DNA of 64,000 bases from Amycolatopsis lurida (GCF_900105055.1 NZ_FNTA01000004.1:434001-498000); one strand, 5' to 3'; shown: positions 1-9,242, counted from the first letter of the stretch. The notes: generated from the sequence alone by a model not told the origin. Numbers and translations are program-made.

Positions 1-1
1 C

Positions 2-1303
2 GGGGCCGCGCTGCGCTCGCGAGGTGTGACCACCTTTCTCTCCCATGCGTCTCTCTCCAAGGACGAACGCCTCAGGGCAGAGCAAGCGTTCGCCGAGGCA
101 CGAGACTGTGTCATCGTGTCCACTTCCACTCTCGAGTTGGGCATCGACGTCGGCGATTTGGACCGCGTGATCCAGATCAACGCTCCGCGCACGGTGTCGT
201 CGTTCCTGCAACGTCTAGGCCGCACAGGCCGCCGGGCGGGGGCCTCGCGCAATTGTCTGTTCCTCGCGCTCGACGAGTGGCAATTGCTCTGGGCCGCGGG
301 CCTGCTTCGGCTATGGGGCAACGGTTACATCGAGCCAGTGACGGCCCCGCCGGAACCGCGCCACATTGTCGCGCAGCAAGTACTGGCGGTCTGTTTGCAG
401 GAGAACAAGATCGGCAGGAAACTCTGGCATCAGGAGTGGAACAATCTCGCTCCCTTCGATCAAGGCAGCGGCCCGATCATGCGCTACCTCGTCGACGAAG
501 GGTTCATCGAGCGAGACGGGGAGCTATTCTTTATCGGACCCCAAGCTGAACAGCGCTTCGGCCGCCGACACTTCATGGACATGATGGCGGTGTTCACCGC
601 GCCACCACAGTTCACCGTGCTCGCGGGAAGGCAGGAGATCGGGCAGACCGACCCTTCGCTGCTCACCGATAAGGTCGAAGGACCGCGGTTACTGCTTTTG
701 GCCGGACGTAGCTGGCGTGTGACCTGGATCGATTGGAAACGCAAACGCTGTTTCGTCGAAGCAGCGGACAGTGGTGGCCGGGCTCGATGGCACGCCCCAG
801 GCGCTGGCGGCGCCAGCTTCGCATTGTCCCGCTCCGTAAGAGACGTACTACTCGGAGAAGACCCGCCTGTCAAGCTCACCCAACGCGCACACCGTGTACT
901 CGCCGAAACACGTGACGAGCGCGGGCTAGCCGCCCACCCTGCCGGTACAGTCGTTTCGCGCAATGGCATGGACATCCGATGGTGGACTTGGGCCGGCTAC
1001 CGTGCCAACGCGACGCTGGCAGCGACGCTGGGGGGACTCACCGACGAGAAGCAACGGTTCGACGACGTATCCATTCGCCTCCGGACTGATCTCACGTCCG
1101 AGATCTGGCGAACGGGGTTCTCTTCCGCGTCCTCTCAACTCAGCCTTCCCGAAGTCGACGAACGAGCTCTTGCGGGTTTGAAGTTCAACGAGGCGCTATC
1201 AGAGCGCCTGGCCATCGCGACTCTCTCCGCTCGACTAGCCGACCTCGACGCGGCGTCGGCAGTGCTGAGCGAACCGGCCAGATTTGTCGTTCGAGGTCAG
1301 TGA
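2..1303 (+). CDS. Lhr-type SF2 DEAD/DEAH helicase, C-terminal part (5' end outside window)
   Basis: ATP-dependent nucleic-acid helicase or translocase. The frame is open to the left edge, so the first RecA domain (Walker A, DExH) lies outside the window. What remains opens with helicase motif IV-like sequence, then motif V (STSTLELGIDVG, about residues 32-43 counted from the GTG at 26) and motif VI (QRLGRTGRR, residues 62-70). About 350 residues follow. They resemble the winged-helix and DEAD-associated regions of Lhr-like helicases (stretch around VLAGRQEIGQTDP; Gly/Trp-rich LLLAGRSWRVTWIDW). The next genes on the same strand encode a nuclease-helicase and a PLD-type nuclease, so a defence or restriction role is plausible. 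Helicases of DISARM and of the 7-deazaguanine Dpd system are alternative comparisons, but none of their diagnostic partners is visible. Family is confident, role is inferred. Confidence 0.85.
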   Translation, partial: GAALRSRGVTTFLSHASLSKDERLRAEQAFAEARDCVIVSTSTLELGIDVGDLDRVIQINAPRTVSSFLQRLGRTGRRAGASRNCLFLALDEWQLLWAAGLLRLWGNGYIEPVTAPPEPRHIVAQQVLAVCLQENKIGRKLWHQEWNNLAPFDQGSGPIMRYLVDEGFIERDGELFFIGPQAEQRFGRRHFMDMMAVFTAPPQFTVLAGRQEIGQTDPSLLTDKVEGPRLLLLAGRSWRVTWIDWKRKRCFVEAADSGGRARWHAPGAGGASFALSRSVRDVLLGEDPPVKLTQRAHRVLAETRDERGLAAHPAGTVVSRNGMDIRWWTWAGYRANATLAATLGGLTDEKQRFDDVSIRLRTDLTSEIWRTGFSSASSQLSLPEVDERALAGLKFNEALSERLAIATLSARLADLDAASAVLSEPARFVVRGQ

Positions 1304-1963
1304 CCTGATTAGCCGTGCACAGAACGCCGCCAACCGAACTGCGTGTACCGGCCTCTAGTTCGGCCAAGCCTTCACTGCGTTGATGAAATATCTAAATACT
1401 CATGTGGTGGGCCACGCGCAGGCGCAGGCAGGTAAATCCTCGCTCATCGAAGCTGTGAGCGTACATTCGGTGCCGGTCTGGTAAGGGCGTCGCGATACAG
1501 ATTCCAGCGCGTCTGTCCCCGGGGCCATCCAGCTACTCGGGTACCAGCAAGCCTTCCTCGCCGCGAGCGACCTCATTTTGTCATGCACCCATAGTTTCGA
1601 ACTGTTTGCGCTCAGTAGCATCGAAGCTTGCTTCGATCGCCGAGCCAGGGCGAGCCTCCACAATCCAAGCAAGTCACCTCCGCAGCGGAAGAAATCCTTG
1701 TCCTTCACCCGATAGTGTGGAAGTTGTCTAGACTTCCAGGTAGGCAACTTCGATCACTCAAGGACGCGAAACGTGAAGACACTCTGACTATCCGTAACCG
1801 CGACACGGACTCCGGTTCAGAAAGGTCGGACCTGCTTGCACCCGACTGAACCGCCCTAGCCAGGCCGGCATCTCGTCCGGCCAGACGACGGACAGACGAC
1901 GGACAGACGACGGATAGACGACGGATAGACGAGCGTTACAGATCTTCGAGAAACCCTGGTGGA
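1304..1963. other. Intergenic stretch, 660 bp, no gene recognised
   Basis: No convincing gene lies between the helicase and the DUF2075 gene. A minus-strand open frame at 1400-1747 (115 codons) matches no family I know and lacks an obvious ribosome binding site. The base composition is visibly more AT-rich than the rest of the window. The only clear structure is the 11-bp tandem repeat at 1883-1932. The gap is unusually long for two genes of one operon, so a lost gene or an independent promoter for the next gene is possible. Confidence 0.5.
1883..1932. repeat. 11-bp tandem repeat, about 4.5 copies
   Basis: Four consecutive copies of AGACGACGGAC or AGACGACGGAT (two of each, at 1883, 1894, 1905 and 1916) are followed by a partial fifth copy. 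The array ends about 30 bp before the ATG of the DUF2075 gene. The unit length is not a multiple of three and the array lies outside any recognised gene. It could be a protein-binding array or a slippage-prone element that changes promoter or leader spacing. Confidence 0.9.
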
Positions 1964-3907
1964 ATGGCTCAAAGCAGCTCAGCAAAGAACAAGTGGAAGC
2001 CGATAGAAGCCTATTGGCCGGCCCGAGAGTTCCTCCGGGACAGCGGCAGGCTGATTCCGGTGATCGAGCAATGTTACGCCGAAGCACATCCCGTCGGAAA
2101 AGCACCTGGCGAAGGAGAGGTGACGTCATGGAGGGAAAGCGTGTACTGGCTGGCGTCCATGCTGGATCGCCTCGGCCTCGACCAGGTCTGGATGTTCGTA
2201 GAGTATCGCGTCACCCCGGAAATGAATCCCATTGACGTCGTCCTTGCAGGCTGCCACCCGGATGGTCATCCCAGCTACGCAACCATCGAACTGAAGCAAT
2301 GGAGCAAGGTCACACGCCCGACGCCTGACGTTCCTCATGGCCTGTGCGCGACCTGCCGCCGAGCAGGAACCGTATTTATGTGCGCTCGGTGTACCCTCGA
2401 CAAGGTGTACCTAGACGATTATGGGAAACACAAGAAACATCCGGCAGTGCAAGTATATGAAAACATGCTCGCACTCAAAGTTCACCACAGCATCTTCGAT
2501 GACCGCTACGTAAACCTTGTTGGCGCTTCATATCTGCACAATCTCAAGAATCAGGAATCTCAATGGGTCAAGAATGTTTATCCCCACCCTGGGATACCGA
2601 CGTTCACGGCTCGCTTCCCATCCGAGCTTGAGGAGTTTCTCAAGGGCAACTTCAGCAGCGAATCGGGCACAAAAGCAGCCGAAGGCCTACTTGAACAGCG
2701 CCGCTCCTCTTCCCTGATCGAGCCAGATGTCGGGGCGATTGTGAATGGACACACACGGTTCAGCCTCGTGGAGAATCAGCTGACCGCTGTGAACAGAGTG
2801 ACTGAGGCGCTTGACGAGACGTCGAGTGCTGGCGCCAAAAAGGCCTTCGTCATCAGCGGCCGCGCTGGCAGCGGGAAATCCCTGGTTGGGCTCACCCTGC
2901 TCGGCCAAGCGCTCAGCGCCGGGCGCAAAGCCTGCTATGTATCCGGTGGAGTCGCGTCACGCGAGACATTCAAACGTGCCTCCGAAGGGAGGCGTACCGC
3001 CTTCACCACGCTGAACAATATCGCCGATAACCGAAAGTCAGACGAACTGGATCTAATTCTCTGCGATGAGGCACACAGGCTGACAGAGCGACCAATGAAG
3101 GGCTCGTACTCCATGAGGCCCGGCGAGTCGTCGGTATCGGTGATCGTGACACGAGCGAAGGTGCCGGTATTTTTCATAGACGGTGATCAGCGCTTGTTTT
3201 CCGACGAAGTCTGGTCACCTGAAGCACTCATCGACGAACTCCAGCAACTCGGCGTGGAGATCGTGCCGATCACTCTGGATCGCGTGCTCCGCGCTGTCGG
3301 CAGTACGACCTACGACACATGGGTTCGGCACTTGCTCGCCGGCGACCCACTTCCGTGGAAGCCCGATGGCGGGGACGACCCTGAGCCGTTCCAGCTCTTC
3401 TACTCCGACAGGCCCGCAGTCATGGAACGGTTCCTGCGAGAAAAGGAGAATTCAGGAAGAACTGCTCGGATGTGCGCCGGCATCTGCTGGAAGTGGGAGG
3501 ACCGGAGCGGAACCGTCCCGGAGGTCAACCCGGAACCGGGCTGGGCACGCCCGTGGAACGCTGGTGACCAGCACAACACTCCCGGAATACCAAAACGAAG
3601 GTACTGGGCCACCGAATCCGGCGGGTTCGGACAGATCGGCTGCGTCCACACCGCACAAGGCCTCGAGTACGAGTGGGGTGGCGTGATCATGGGGCCCGAT
3701 CTCACCTGGAATGGCGATCGCTGGGAAGTTCACCGCGAGCACGTGCTGAGCAAGGCCAGCAGGATCCGTGCGGACGATGACCTCGCACGCGCGATCCGCA
3801 ACGCGTACGGGGTGCTCATGAATCGTTCGATCCGCGGTACCGTGCTCTACTCGGTCGACCCGGTTACGAGAAGACTCTTCGCTGATCTCGGCGTTCAGAA
3901 GCTGTGA
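1964..3907 (+). CDS. PD-(D/E)XK-like nuclease domain fused to DUF2075 (Schlafen-like) helicase
   Basis: Predicted 647-aa nuclease-helicase fusion. The N-terminal about 200 residues carry a PD-(D/E)XK-like signature: Asp91 in NPIDVVLAG followed by Glu109-Leu-Lys111 (IELKQW). A Cys4 insert, probably a zinc ribbon, follows directly (C128, C131, C140, C143). After a linker comes a P-loop helicase of the DUF2075/COG3410 type: Walker A GRAGSGKS at 299-306, Walker B LCDEAHR at 366-372, a motif III-like FFIDGDQRLF, and near the C-terminus VHTAQGLEYEWGGVIMGPD, which corresponds to the late SF1 motifs. The likely role is cleavage or remodelling of nucleic acid. The flanking helicase and PLD genes point to phage or plasmid defence. 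The ATG at 1964 has only a weak ribosome binding site. The domain calls are from motifs; the biological role is inference. Confidence 0.8.
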   Translation: MAQSSSAKNKWKPIEAYWPAREFLRDSGRLIPVIEQCYAEAHPVGKAPGEGEVTSWRESVYWLASMLDRLGLDQVWMFVEYRVTPEMNPIDVVLAGCHPDGHPSYATIELKQWSKVTRPTPDVPHGLCATCRRAGTVFMCARCTLDKVYLDDYGKHKKHPAVQVYENMLALKVHHSIFDDRYVNLVGASYLHNLKNQESQWVKNVYPHPGIPTFTARFPSELEEFLKGNFSSESGTKAAEGLLEQRRSSSLIEPDVGAIVNGHTRFSLVENQLTAVNRVTEALDETSSAGAKKAFVISGRAGSGKSLVGLTLLGQALSAGRKACYVSGGVASRETFKRASEGRRTAFTTLNNIADNRKSDELDLILCDEAHRLTERPMKGSYSMRPGESSVSVIVTRAKVPVFFIDGDQRLFSDEVWSPEALIDELQQLGVEIVPITLDRVLRAVGSTTYDTWVRHLLAGDPLPWKPDGGDDPEPFQLFYSDRPAVMERFLREKENSGRTARMCAGICWKWEDRSGTVPEVNPEPGWARPWNAGDQHNTPGIPKRRYWATESGGFGQIGCVHTAQGLEYEWGGVIMGPDLTWNGDRWEVHREHVLSKASRIRADDDLARAIRNAYGVLMNRSIRGTVLYSVDPVTRRLFADLGVQKL

Positions 3908-4431
3908 CAAACAGAACCGTACGGAGTGTGTGCTTGTGTCGTCGAACGCCCCGTTGAGATGCTAGGTAGCGAGCTCAAGTGAAGCGACAAGCGACGTGGC
4001 CCACCATCGCCCCGCGAGCCTTGGCGATAGAGCCCGCGCCAGCTCCAGATCGCCTCCGCCGGGCTGAGTGGAAGCGGTCTCTGACACGCCCGAAGTTGTA
4101 GTGTAGGTCTGCATCCACCTGCGGTTTGCCTTCTGGATCATCAGGGAGTCAATTCCGCCGCCCGCGGGGGCGTACGACGCCTATCCAGCCGAGCAGTTGA
4201 GCCAAGGCGGAACTTCGACGCATGCGCCATGAGATCGATGACCGTGCTGCGGGCTAGTGGCGACCTTGCGATCACCACGGTAGCGCGATGAGATATCAGC
4301 TCGCCCGTGTCAGAGGCGGGCGATCGATGGTCAGCTAGAAGCGGGGCCGCGGCGTGTCGGTGAAACGAAACCGCGGTGACCACCGACGGAATGTTCATGA
4401 TCCAGCGAGGATATTTCCGAGGTACCACCCG
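3908..4431. other. Intergenic stretch, 524 bp, no gene recognised
   Basis: The stretch lies between the DUF2075 gene and the next two-gene unit. A minus-strand open frame (4141-4449) has no recognisable product and overlaps the start of the following gene, so I do not call it. I see no strong hairpin or tandem repeat here. A promoter for the downstream pair is likely but not visible. Confidence 0.5.
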
Positions 4432-5934
4432 ATGACCGCGGCGGCACATGCCCAGGTCGCGGGTCCTGCGTGGTGCGAACCAGGCCTGGACCTCAGCGGA
4501 GGCCGCTACCCCCTTTCGGTCGAATCATCGGTGATGGGCATGGTCGACACGTTGGTGCCCGGCGTCTCGACGCTGACCAGGCTGGTGCGCTACTACTCGC
4601 TCTATTGGGCGCTAGCGGATATCGCAGGACGGAGAGGCTGGGACGCCGAAAAGTGCCAGACGGTCCTGCGATGTTCCGAGGTCGCGCTAGCTCTCGTCTC
4701 ACGCGGCAATGAGATCGCCGCGCACGGTGGCGACCGGGTCGCGTCGTTGCTGGACAGTGGTCGGGTCGATGAGCTTGCCGAACTGGGTCGCGGCTCCTAT
4801 TCGCCTCGGGCCTGGGGCTTCTGGTCGCAGTACAGCGGACCCAGTGCCGTCATGGGAACAGTTGCGGTCGAGGACGGCGCACTACGTCCTGGTCGTCGCG
4901 ACTGTCCAGTGGCCGTGCGGCAGATGTATGCGCCTCTGCTCGCGACTGCGGCCGATCGTCCGATTCGGCCGGAGGAAGCCATCGACCTGGCCGAAGTCGC
5001 CATGGACGCGACCGGAACTGCGGATCTGGGACCACTGCGAGACCTCTTCACCGCCACCCGCGACGGACTTCACCTTCCCGCTGACTGGACGGGTGACGAT
5101 CGCACCCGCCGCTCGACGCTGCGGATCCTTGCCAGATCGGCACAACTCGAGCCGACGGCTTCGACCTGGTCGGATGCGTTGTATCTCAGCGTCGCTTACG
5201 GCGGCCGCATCAGTACCGACCCTGTGCTGGGCGGAGAGCAACGAGCATCGGCTTGGCGGGGAACCCTTCTCCGGAGGCTGTCCGTCGGTGCCTGGCGGCG
5301 GCTCTGGGCCGAGTTGGTCAGTGAGGTCAGTATGAACGGCTCGGCAACGAAGGATGACCTCCATGAGTGGATCTCGGCGGAGGCGACCGCGGTGACCGTG
5401 CAGGACTTTGTCGCGAGCTGGCCTGCTCTGGTCGATGACGAGAACGAACCGAGCCCAGCCGAGCAACAACTATGGGCCGAACATCCGCCGGTCCTGGCAG
5501 ATCTCGCCGTGTTGCTGGCCGGTGGACGGCGTAAAGAGCAGCTCACCGGGCGCAGCCGTGCCGCCTTCCTCGGCCGATATCCCGAGCGGAAGCAGTTCCT
5601 GGATCCGAATTGGGTGGCGAACCGGCACCGCGAACACGCGAGTGGCACCATGGCCGAGCTCGCTCGTTCCTTGGTCGACGACATGCTCGCGCAATCCCGC
5701 CGAGTCGCGCTGCGCAAGCTCAAGTTCGACACCCATGGCCGGATGAAGCTGTTCACCAAGCTGCACGAGCGGAATGGCCGGTACTACGCGGTCGGCGCGG
5801 AGGGCGCGGGCAACGTCGGACTACGGGTCGAACAGCTAGAGTTCATGGCCGGGCAACTGGGATTCACCGAGCCGAGCGGCGACCGCCTCGTAATCACACC
5901 GCTGGCCGAGACATTGCTGGATCTTCACACATGA
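4432..5934 (+). CDS. Uncharacterised defence-island protein, partner of the PLD protein
   Basis: A 500-aa protein of no family I can name. The N-terminal segment LVPGVSTLTRLVRYYSLYWAL recalls a 'pathway-entry' motif (LLPGxxxxTxRxRYYxFY) that I remember from several unannotated proteins beside PLD nucleases and helicases; this is memory, not a search. The rest is predicted helical with many Arg/Trp/Glu residues and no catalytic motif I recognise. I chose the ATG at 4432 rather than the upstream GTG at 4354 because CCGAGG lies 9 bases before it. Its stop codon overlaps the ATG of the next gene (ATGA), so the two products are translationally coupled and probably form a complex. Confidence 0.75.
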   Translation: MTAAAHAQVAGPAWCEPGLDLSGGRYPLSVESSVMGMVDTLVPGVSTLTRLVRYYSLYWALADIAGRRGWDAEKCQTVLRCSEVALALVSRGNEIAAHGGDRVASLLDSGRVDELAELGRGSYSPRAWGFWSQYSGPSAVMGTVAVEDGALRPGRRDCPVAVRQMYAPLLATAADRPIRPEEAIDLAEVAMDATGTADLGPLRDLFTATRDGLHLPADWTGDDRTRRSTLRILARSAQLEPTASTWSDALYLSVAYGGRISTDPVLGGEQRASAWRGTLLRRLSVGAWRRLWAELVSEVSMNGSATKDDLHEWISAEATAVTVQDFVASWPALVDDENEPSPAEQQLWAEHPPVLADLAVLLAGGRRKEQLTGRSRAAFLGRYPERKQFLDPNWVANRHREHASGTMAELARSLVDDMLAQSRRVALRKLKFDTHGRMKLFTKLHERNGRYYAVGAEGAGNVGLRVEQLEFMAGQLGFTEPSGDRLVITPLAETLLDLHT

Positions 5935-8582
5935 GCCAAACAGACTTCCAGTTCCATTCACCGCTTTCGCTCCTGCACGAGTGGGAAGACCGTACGGACG
6001 GCGCGCCGCTGCGCGAGTTCCTCGTCACCGGCTTCACCCTCGATCTGGTCTTCTTCGAACGCCACTGCGCCTCCATCGCACGCGCACTGGGCGCCAGGAT
6101 CACGGTGCTCGGCGACGCTGCCCAGGCCGTCCACGAAGCCGTCGACGTGCGGCACGCCGGCAGGAGCTATCAACACGGTCAGGTGAACTGCGGTGGAGCG
6201 TTTCACCCGAAGCTCGTCGTCCTTGCCGGCGACGACGAGGTCTGGGTAGCCATCGGATCAGGTAACCCGACCATGTCCGGCTGGGGCCACAACCACGAGT
6301 TGTGGCTCGTGATTCGGGCTTCCCGCCGAACGGGGCCACGGGCACTGCATGATCTCGGCGCCTGGCTCGCCGACCTGCCACGAGTCGTTGATATGGCGTC
6401 CTGGATCGGCGACACCGTGGCGTTCATCGGGGAGTGGATCACGCCGTCCGAGATCGACGACGCCCTGCCAGAAGTCCGGGTATTCGGTAACCTTCGACGC
6501 TCGCTGATCGACCAGCTTCCGACGGGCCCCGTGGATTCGTTGCGGATGACCGCGCCGTTCTTCGACGCGCGTGCCCGCGCGGTAGAGGCGCTGATCGGGC
6601 GGATGCGCCCCGACGAACTCTCCGTAGCGCTCCAGGAAAGCCTTTCCCAGTACTGCGGGAAAGCCCTGCTGGAAGCCACGGCCTCCGTGCCACGAACCGA
6701 TTTCTCTTTTCTCGACGAGAACCGAACCCGGCATGGCAAACTCGTGGAATGGAGGGTCGGCGGTACGACGACGGCCATGACCGGCAGCGCGAACCTCAGC
6801 GCCGCAGCACTGCTCACGACCACGGTCGACGGTGGCAACTGCGAACTCGTGACCACGGCCCCGATCCCCGCGTCGCTCTTGCCCTGGGAAGCACCAGTAG
6901 ATCGGTCCACGCTCAGTCAAAAGGACACGATCCCTGACGACCTGCGCACTGACCCCGCCGTGGCGCTCGTCGTCCTGGGCGCGCGACGAGTCCAGCACAC
7001 GATCACCGTCGAGCTGATGACCACCACCCATGAGCCGATCACCCTTGAGTCCTCCCCCGACGGCTCCCCAGACACGTGGACGGCCCTGCACGTCTTCACC
7101 CCTGGCGGTTCCACTGTCCAAAGGGTGCAGTTCATCGCGCCGGAACAGCTCGGTGGCGCCGTTCGTGCCAAGACCCGGGTGAAAGACCAGCAGGTCGTCT
7201 CACCGGTCGTCTTCCTCACCGATACGGTTCGGTGCCGCCCTCGCGCGGACACTCCAGACCAGCCGCGGATGACCTTCGTCGGCGACGACGACACCGTTCT
7301 CACCGACAAGGTCCTGGCAGGCCGGTTCAACGCCGATCTGCTCCGGCTCCTCGGTCATGTGCAGGAGCACAAGGCGGCCACCGCCACGGCACCCCTTCGC
7401 TCAGCGGCAGTCACGGCATCGGCCGCGGACTCCGACGATCGTTGGGGTATCTGGCTGGAATCCGTGGAACGTAGCCTAGGTCCCCACCTCACGGGTGTGC
7501 TTTTCCCCGGCGCCCTCGTCAGTCCCGGTACCACGACAGCCGAGTGGGCGGTCGGCCCCGAAGCCAACGATTCGGAGATCGCCGAGGGAGAGTCCGACGA
7601 GACGATCGATGATCTGGCCGATACCCCAGCCGAGTCTCGCCGCACCGCGCCGGACATTCCCACATCGCAGAGGAGTCAATATCGAGCATGGGCGCGCCGC
7701 TGGACGAAGGCGGCGACGGCCGTTCCCCGGCCCCCCTTGGAACTGCGCATGCTCGTCGCCCGCACCTACTTGGTCCTCCTCGCCGCGTCAGTCTGGGGCA
7801 CGGACGAAGACTGGAGACCGGAACTTCGCGACCTCACGTGCTCACTCGTCCCCGACGCCGACGAACAGTCGAGTATCCCAGGACAAGCACTGGACTTCTT
7901 GAGCTCACTGATCTCCGCATGCTTGGCCCTATTACTTCAGGACGCCACACTGCACGGTGGTGGCGAATACGACGTCATCGCGAAGTCGGCTTGGGCGGAC
8001 ACAGCAGAACTGGTGGCCTACGCAGACCCGGAGCTCGCGTACGAATACCTCTACGCCCCGGGCAAGCCCTATGCACGGGTCCCCACGTGGAGCGAGGTGA
8101 AAGGCGTGATCGACCTCGCCGCGACCGCAGCCGACGATCCGCATGCGGAGGATCGTGCCGCGTTGGAGCAAGAAGACCTCCCCGCCGAAATGCAGGACGG
8201 TGTATGGGTCATCGACGGCACGTTCCGCAACCCCCGACGTGTTGCGGCATGGGCCGCGACTCTCGTGCGTACACCGTCCGCGGTACTCGCCCGCAACGAG
8301 CACAAGACCACCGTGCTCCTCAGAGAAGGCAGAACGCTCGCCATCGCCGAATCCACCGCGCCCCGATGGCGCGTGTACGAACTGGGCCCCATGAGCACTC
8401 CACTCTCCGTGTTGGCCGGCGACGACGGTCTTCCCCAGGGAGGAAAGACCTATCCCCTTGAACCAGTACCGACACAGGTCCACGCACTGGCCGAGTCCAT
8501 ACCTGTCAACCATCAGCTTCTCGTGGCGGCACTGCAGGCATACCGACGCGGTCTCACCGGGAGCAACCCGCACAGCAGGTAG
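5931..8582 (+). CDS. Large phospholipase-D-like (HKD) nuclease-family protein
   Basis: An 883-aa protein with two PLD half-sites in the N-terminal third. The first is H92-P-K94 followed by GSGN at 109-112; the second is H268-G-K270 followed by GSAN at 285-288. This is the paired HxK...GSxN pattern of PLD-superfamily nucleases and phosphotransferases. The remaining 550 or so residues are unassigned, with an acidic linker near the middle. At three times the size of DISARM DrmC it is not that protein. It overlaps the preceding gene by 4 bp. Together with the two helicase genes upstream it gives the locus a nuclease-plus-translocase composition typical of anti-phage systems. The PLD call is firm; target (DNA, RNA or lipid) is unknown. 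Confidence 0.85.
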   Translation: MSQTDFQFHSPLSLLHEWEDRTDGAPLREFLVTGFTLDLVFFERHCASIARALGARITVLGDAAQAVHEAVDVRHAGRSYQHGQVNCGGAFHPKLVVLAGDDEVWVAIGSGNPTMSGWGHNHELWLVIRASRRTGPRALHDLGAWLADLPRVVDMASWIGDTVAFIGEWITPSEIDDALPEVRVFGNLRRSLIDQLPTGPVDSLRMTAPFFDARARAVEALIGRMRPDELSVALQESLSQYCGKALLEATASVPRTDFSFLDENRTRHGKLVEWRVGGTTTAMTGSANLSAAALLTTTVDGGNCELVTTAPIPASLLPWEAPVDRSTLSQKDTIPDDLRTDPAVALVVLGARRVQHTITVELMTTTHEPITLESSPDGSPDTWTALHVFTPGGSTVQRVQFIAPEQLGGAVRAKTRVKDQQVVSPVVFLTDTVRCRPRADTPDQPRMTFVGDDDTVLTDKVLAGRFNADLLRLLGHVQEHKAATATAPLRSAAVTASAADSDDRWGIWLESVERSLGPHLTGVLFPGALVSPGTTTAEWAVGPEANDSEIAEGESDETIDDLADTPAESRRTAPDIPTSQRSQYRAWARRWTKAATAVPRPPLELRMLVARTYLVLLAASVWGTDEDWRPELRDLTCSLVPDADEQSSIPGQALDFLSSLISACLALLLQDATLHGGGEYDVIAKSAWADTAELVAYADPELAYEYLYAPGKPYARVPTWSEVKGVIDLAATAADDPHAEDRAALEQEDLPAEMQDGVWVIDGTFRNPRRVAAWAATLVRTPSAVLARNEHKTTVLLREGRTLAIAESTAPRWRVYELGPMSTPLSVLAGDDGLPQGGKTYPLEPVPTQVHALAESIPVNHQLLVAALQAYRRGLTGSNPHSR

Positions 8583-8726
8583 GCACGACGAGATCACCCC
8601 AACCCGCGCATACACGGAGGTACTCACTTACCGGCTACCACTACAGTCACGTAATCTGGAGGCGTGTGGTTAGTGAGCAACTCGCCCCTCGGACACCGCT
8701 TTAGGTGAGATCTCACCAGTTGCGAG

Positions 8727-8767
8727 AACCTTCACTCAACTCTACCGAGTGAAGGTTTCTTCTTTTT
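8727..8767 (+). terminator. Rho-independent terminator after the PLD gene
   Basis: An 11-bp perfect stem (AACCTTCACTC / GAGTGAAGGTT) with a 9-base loop is followed by TCTTCTTTTT. Such a T-tract is uncommon in high-GC actinomycetes. The hairpin lies 144 bp after the stop codon of the PLD gene. Confidence 0.8.
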
Positions 8768-9174
8768 CAGCGGTGGGCGGCCCGGCAGCACGACGCGGGC
8801 GAACAGCCCGACAACGGATGCGATCCGCGGCGACCGGCCACGCGAGGCCAGGCCAGGTAGTATCGCCAGCCAGGTAGGCGGCCCCGTCGAAGTATCCAGC
8901 CAGCCCGAAGCTGATCGACCGAGTAGGTACGCACACTCGTAAACGGTGAACTCGGCACGCCGATCAATGGCGGCTGTCGAACTGACGCGTCGACTGCCGC
9001 GGATCCCCGGCGCGAGCGCGTTCGCACGAGTGGGCTAGATCGCCTCCATCCGGCCCGACGAGTGCGTTCGTGCCCATCCGAGCGATCCGGGCCCGAGGTC
9101 GAACGGAGTCGGCCACGGACACCCGATTGCCACACCGTCAGACGTGATCAGCCTCTTGATCAGGCACAACAGTC

Positions 9175-9200
9175 TTGACACATCAAATTTTGTGCATAAT
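9175..9200 (+). promoter_or_regulatory. Promoter-like region of the MFS gene
   Basis: TTGACA (9175-9180) and CATAAT (9195-9200) stand 43-68 bp before the MFS start codon. Both hexamers match the vegetative consensus, but the 14-bp spacing is shorter than the ideal 17, so strength and exact start are uncertain. Paired TGATCA boxes just upstream may be an operator. Confidence 0.4.
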
Positions 9201-9242
9201 GCTTCTGAGTCGCCCCTCCCCTGCCGAGCGAAAGAGGTGTCC

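Larger units (their letters stand above)
8583..9242. other. Boundary region between the putative defence island and the catabolic cluster
   Basis: No gene is supported here. The segment holds a strong terminator hairpin (8727-8767) and, at its right end, a promoter-like region for the MFS gene that includes two TGATCA boxes at 9145-9150 and 9157-9162, 12 bp apart. Short minus-strand open frames (8742-9135) are GC-driven and resemble nothing known. This is the natural place to look for an island junction, but I see no tRNA or direct-repeat attachment site. Confidence 0.5.

Noticed and set aside
1400..1747. Minus-strand open frame of 115 codons in the first large gap
   Set aside because: Not recognisable, no ribosome binding site seen; possibly a remnant but nothing supports a gene call.
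1883..1932. CRISPR-like array
   Set aside because: The 11-bp units are directly adjacent with no spacers.
2..8582. DISARM or Dpd (7-deazaguanine) system
   Set aside because: Helicase and PLD proteins fit loosely, but no DUF1998 protein, methylase or tgt-like gene is visible and the PLD protein is too large for DrmC.
9175..9200. A canonical sigma-70 promoter
   Set aside because: Both hexamers are good but the 14-bp spacing is too short for certainty; kept only as a low-confidence promoter-like region.
8583..9242. tRNA or attachment site at the right edge of the putative island
   Set aside because: No cloverleaf or direct repeat could be found by eye.
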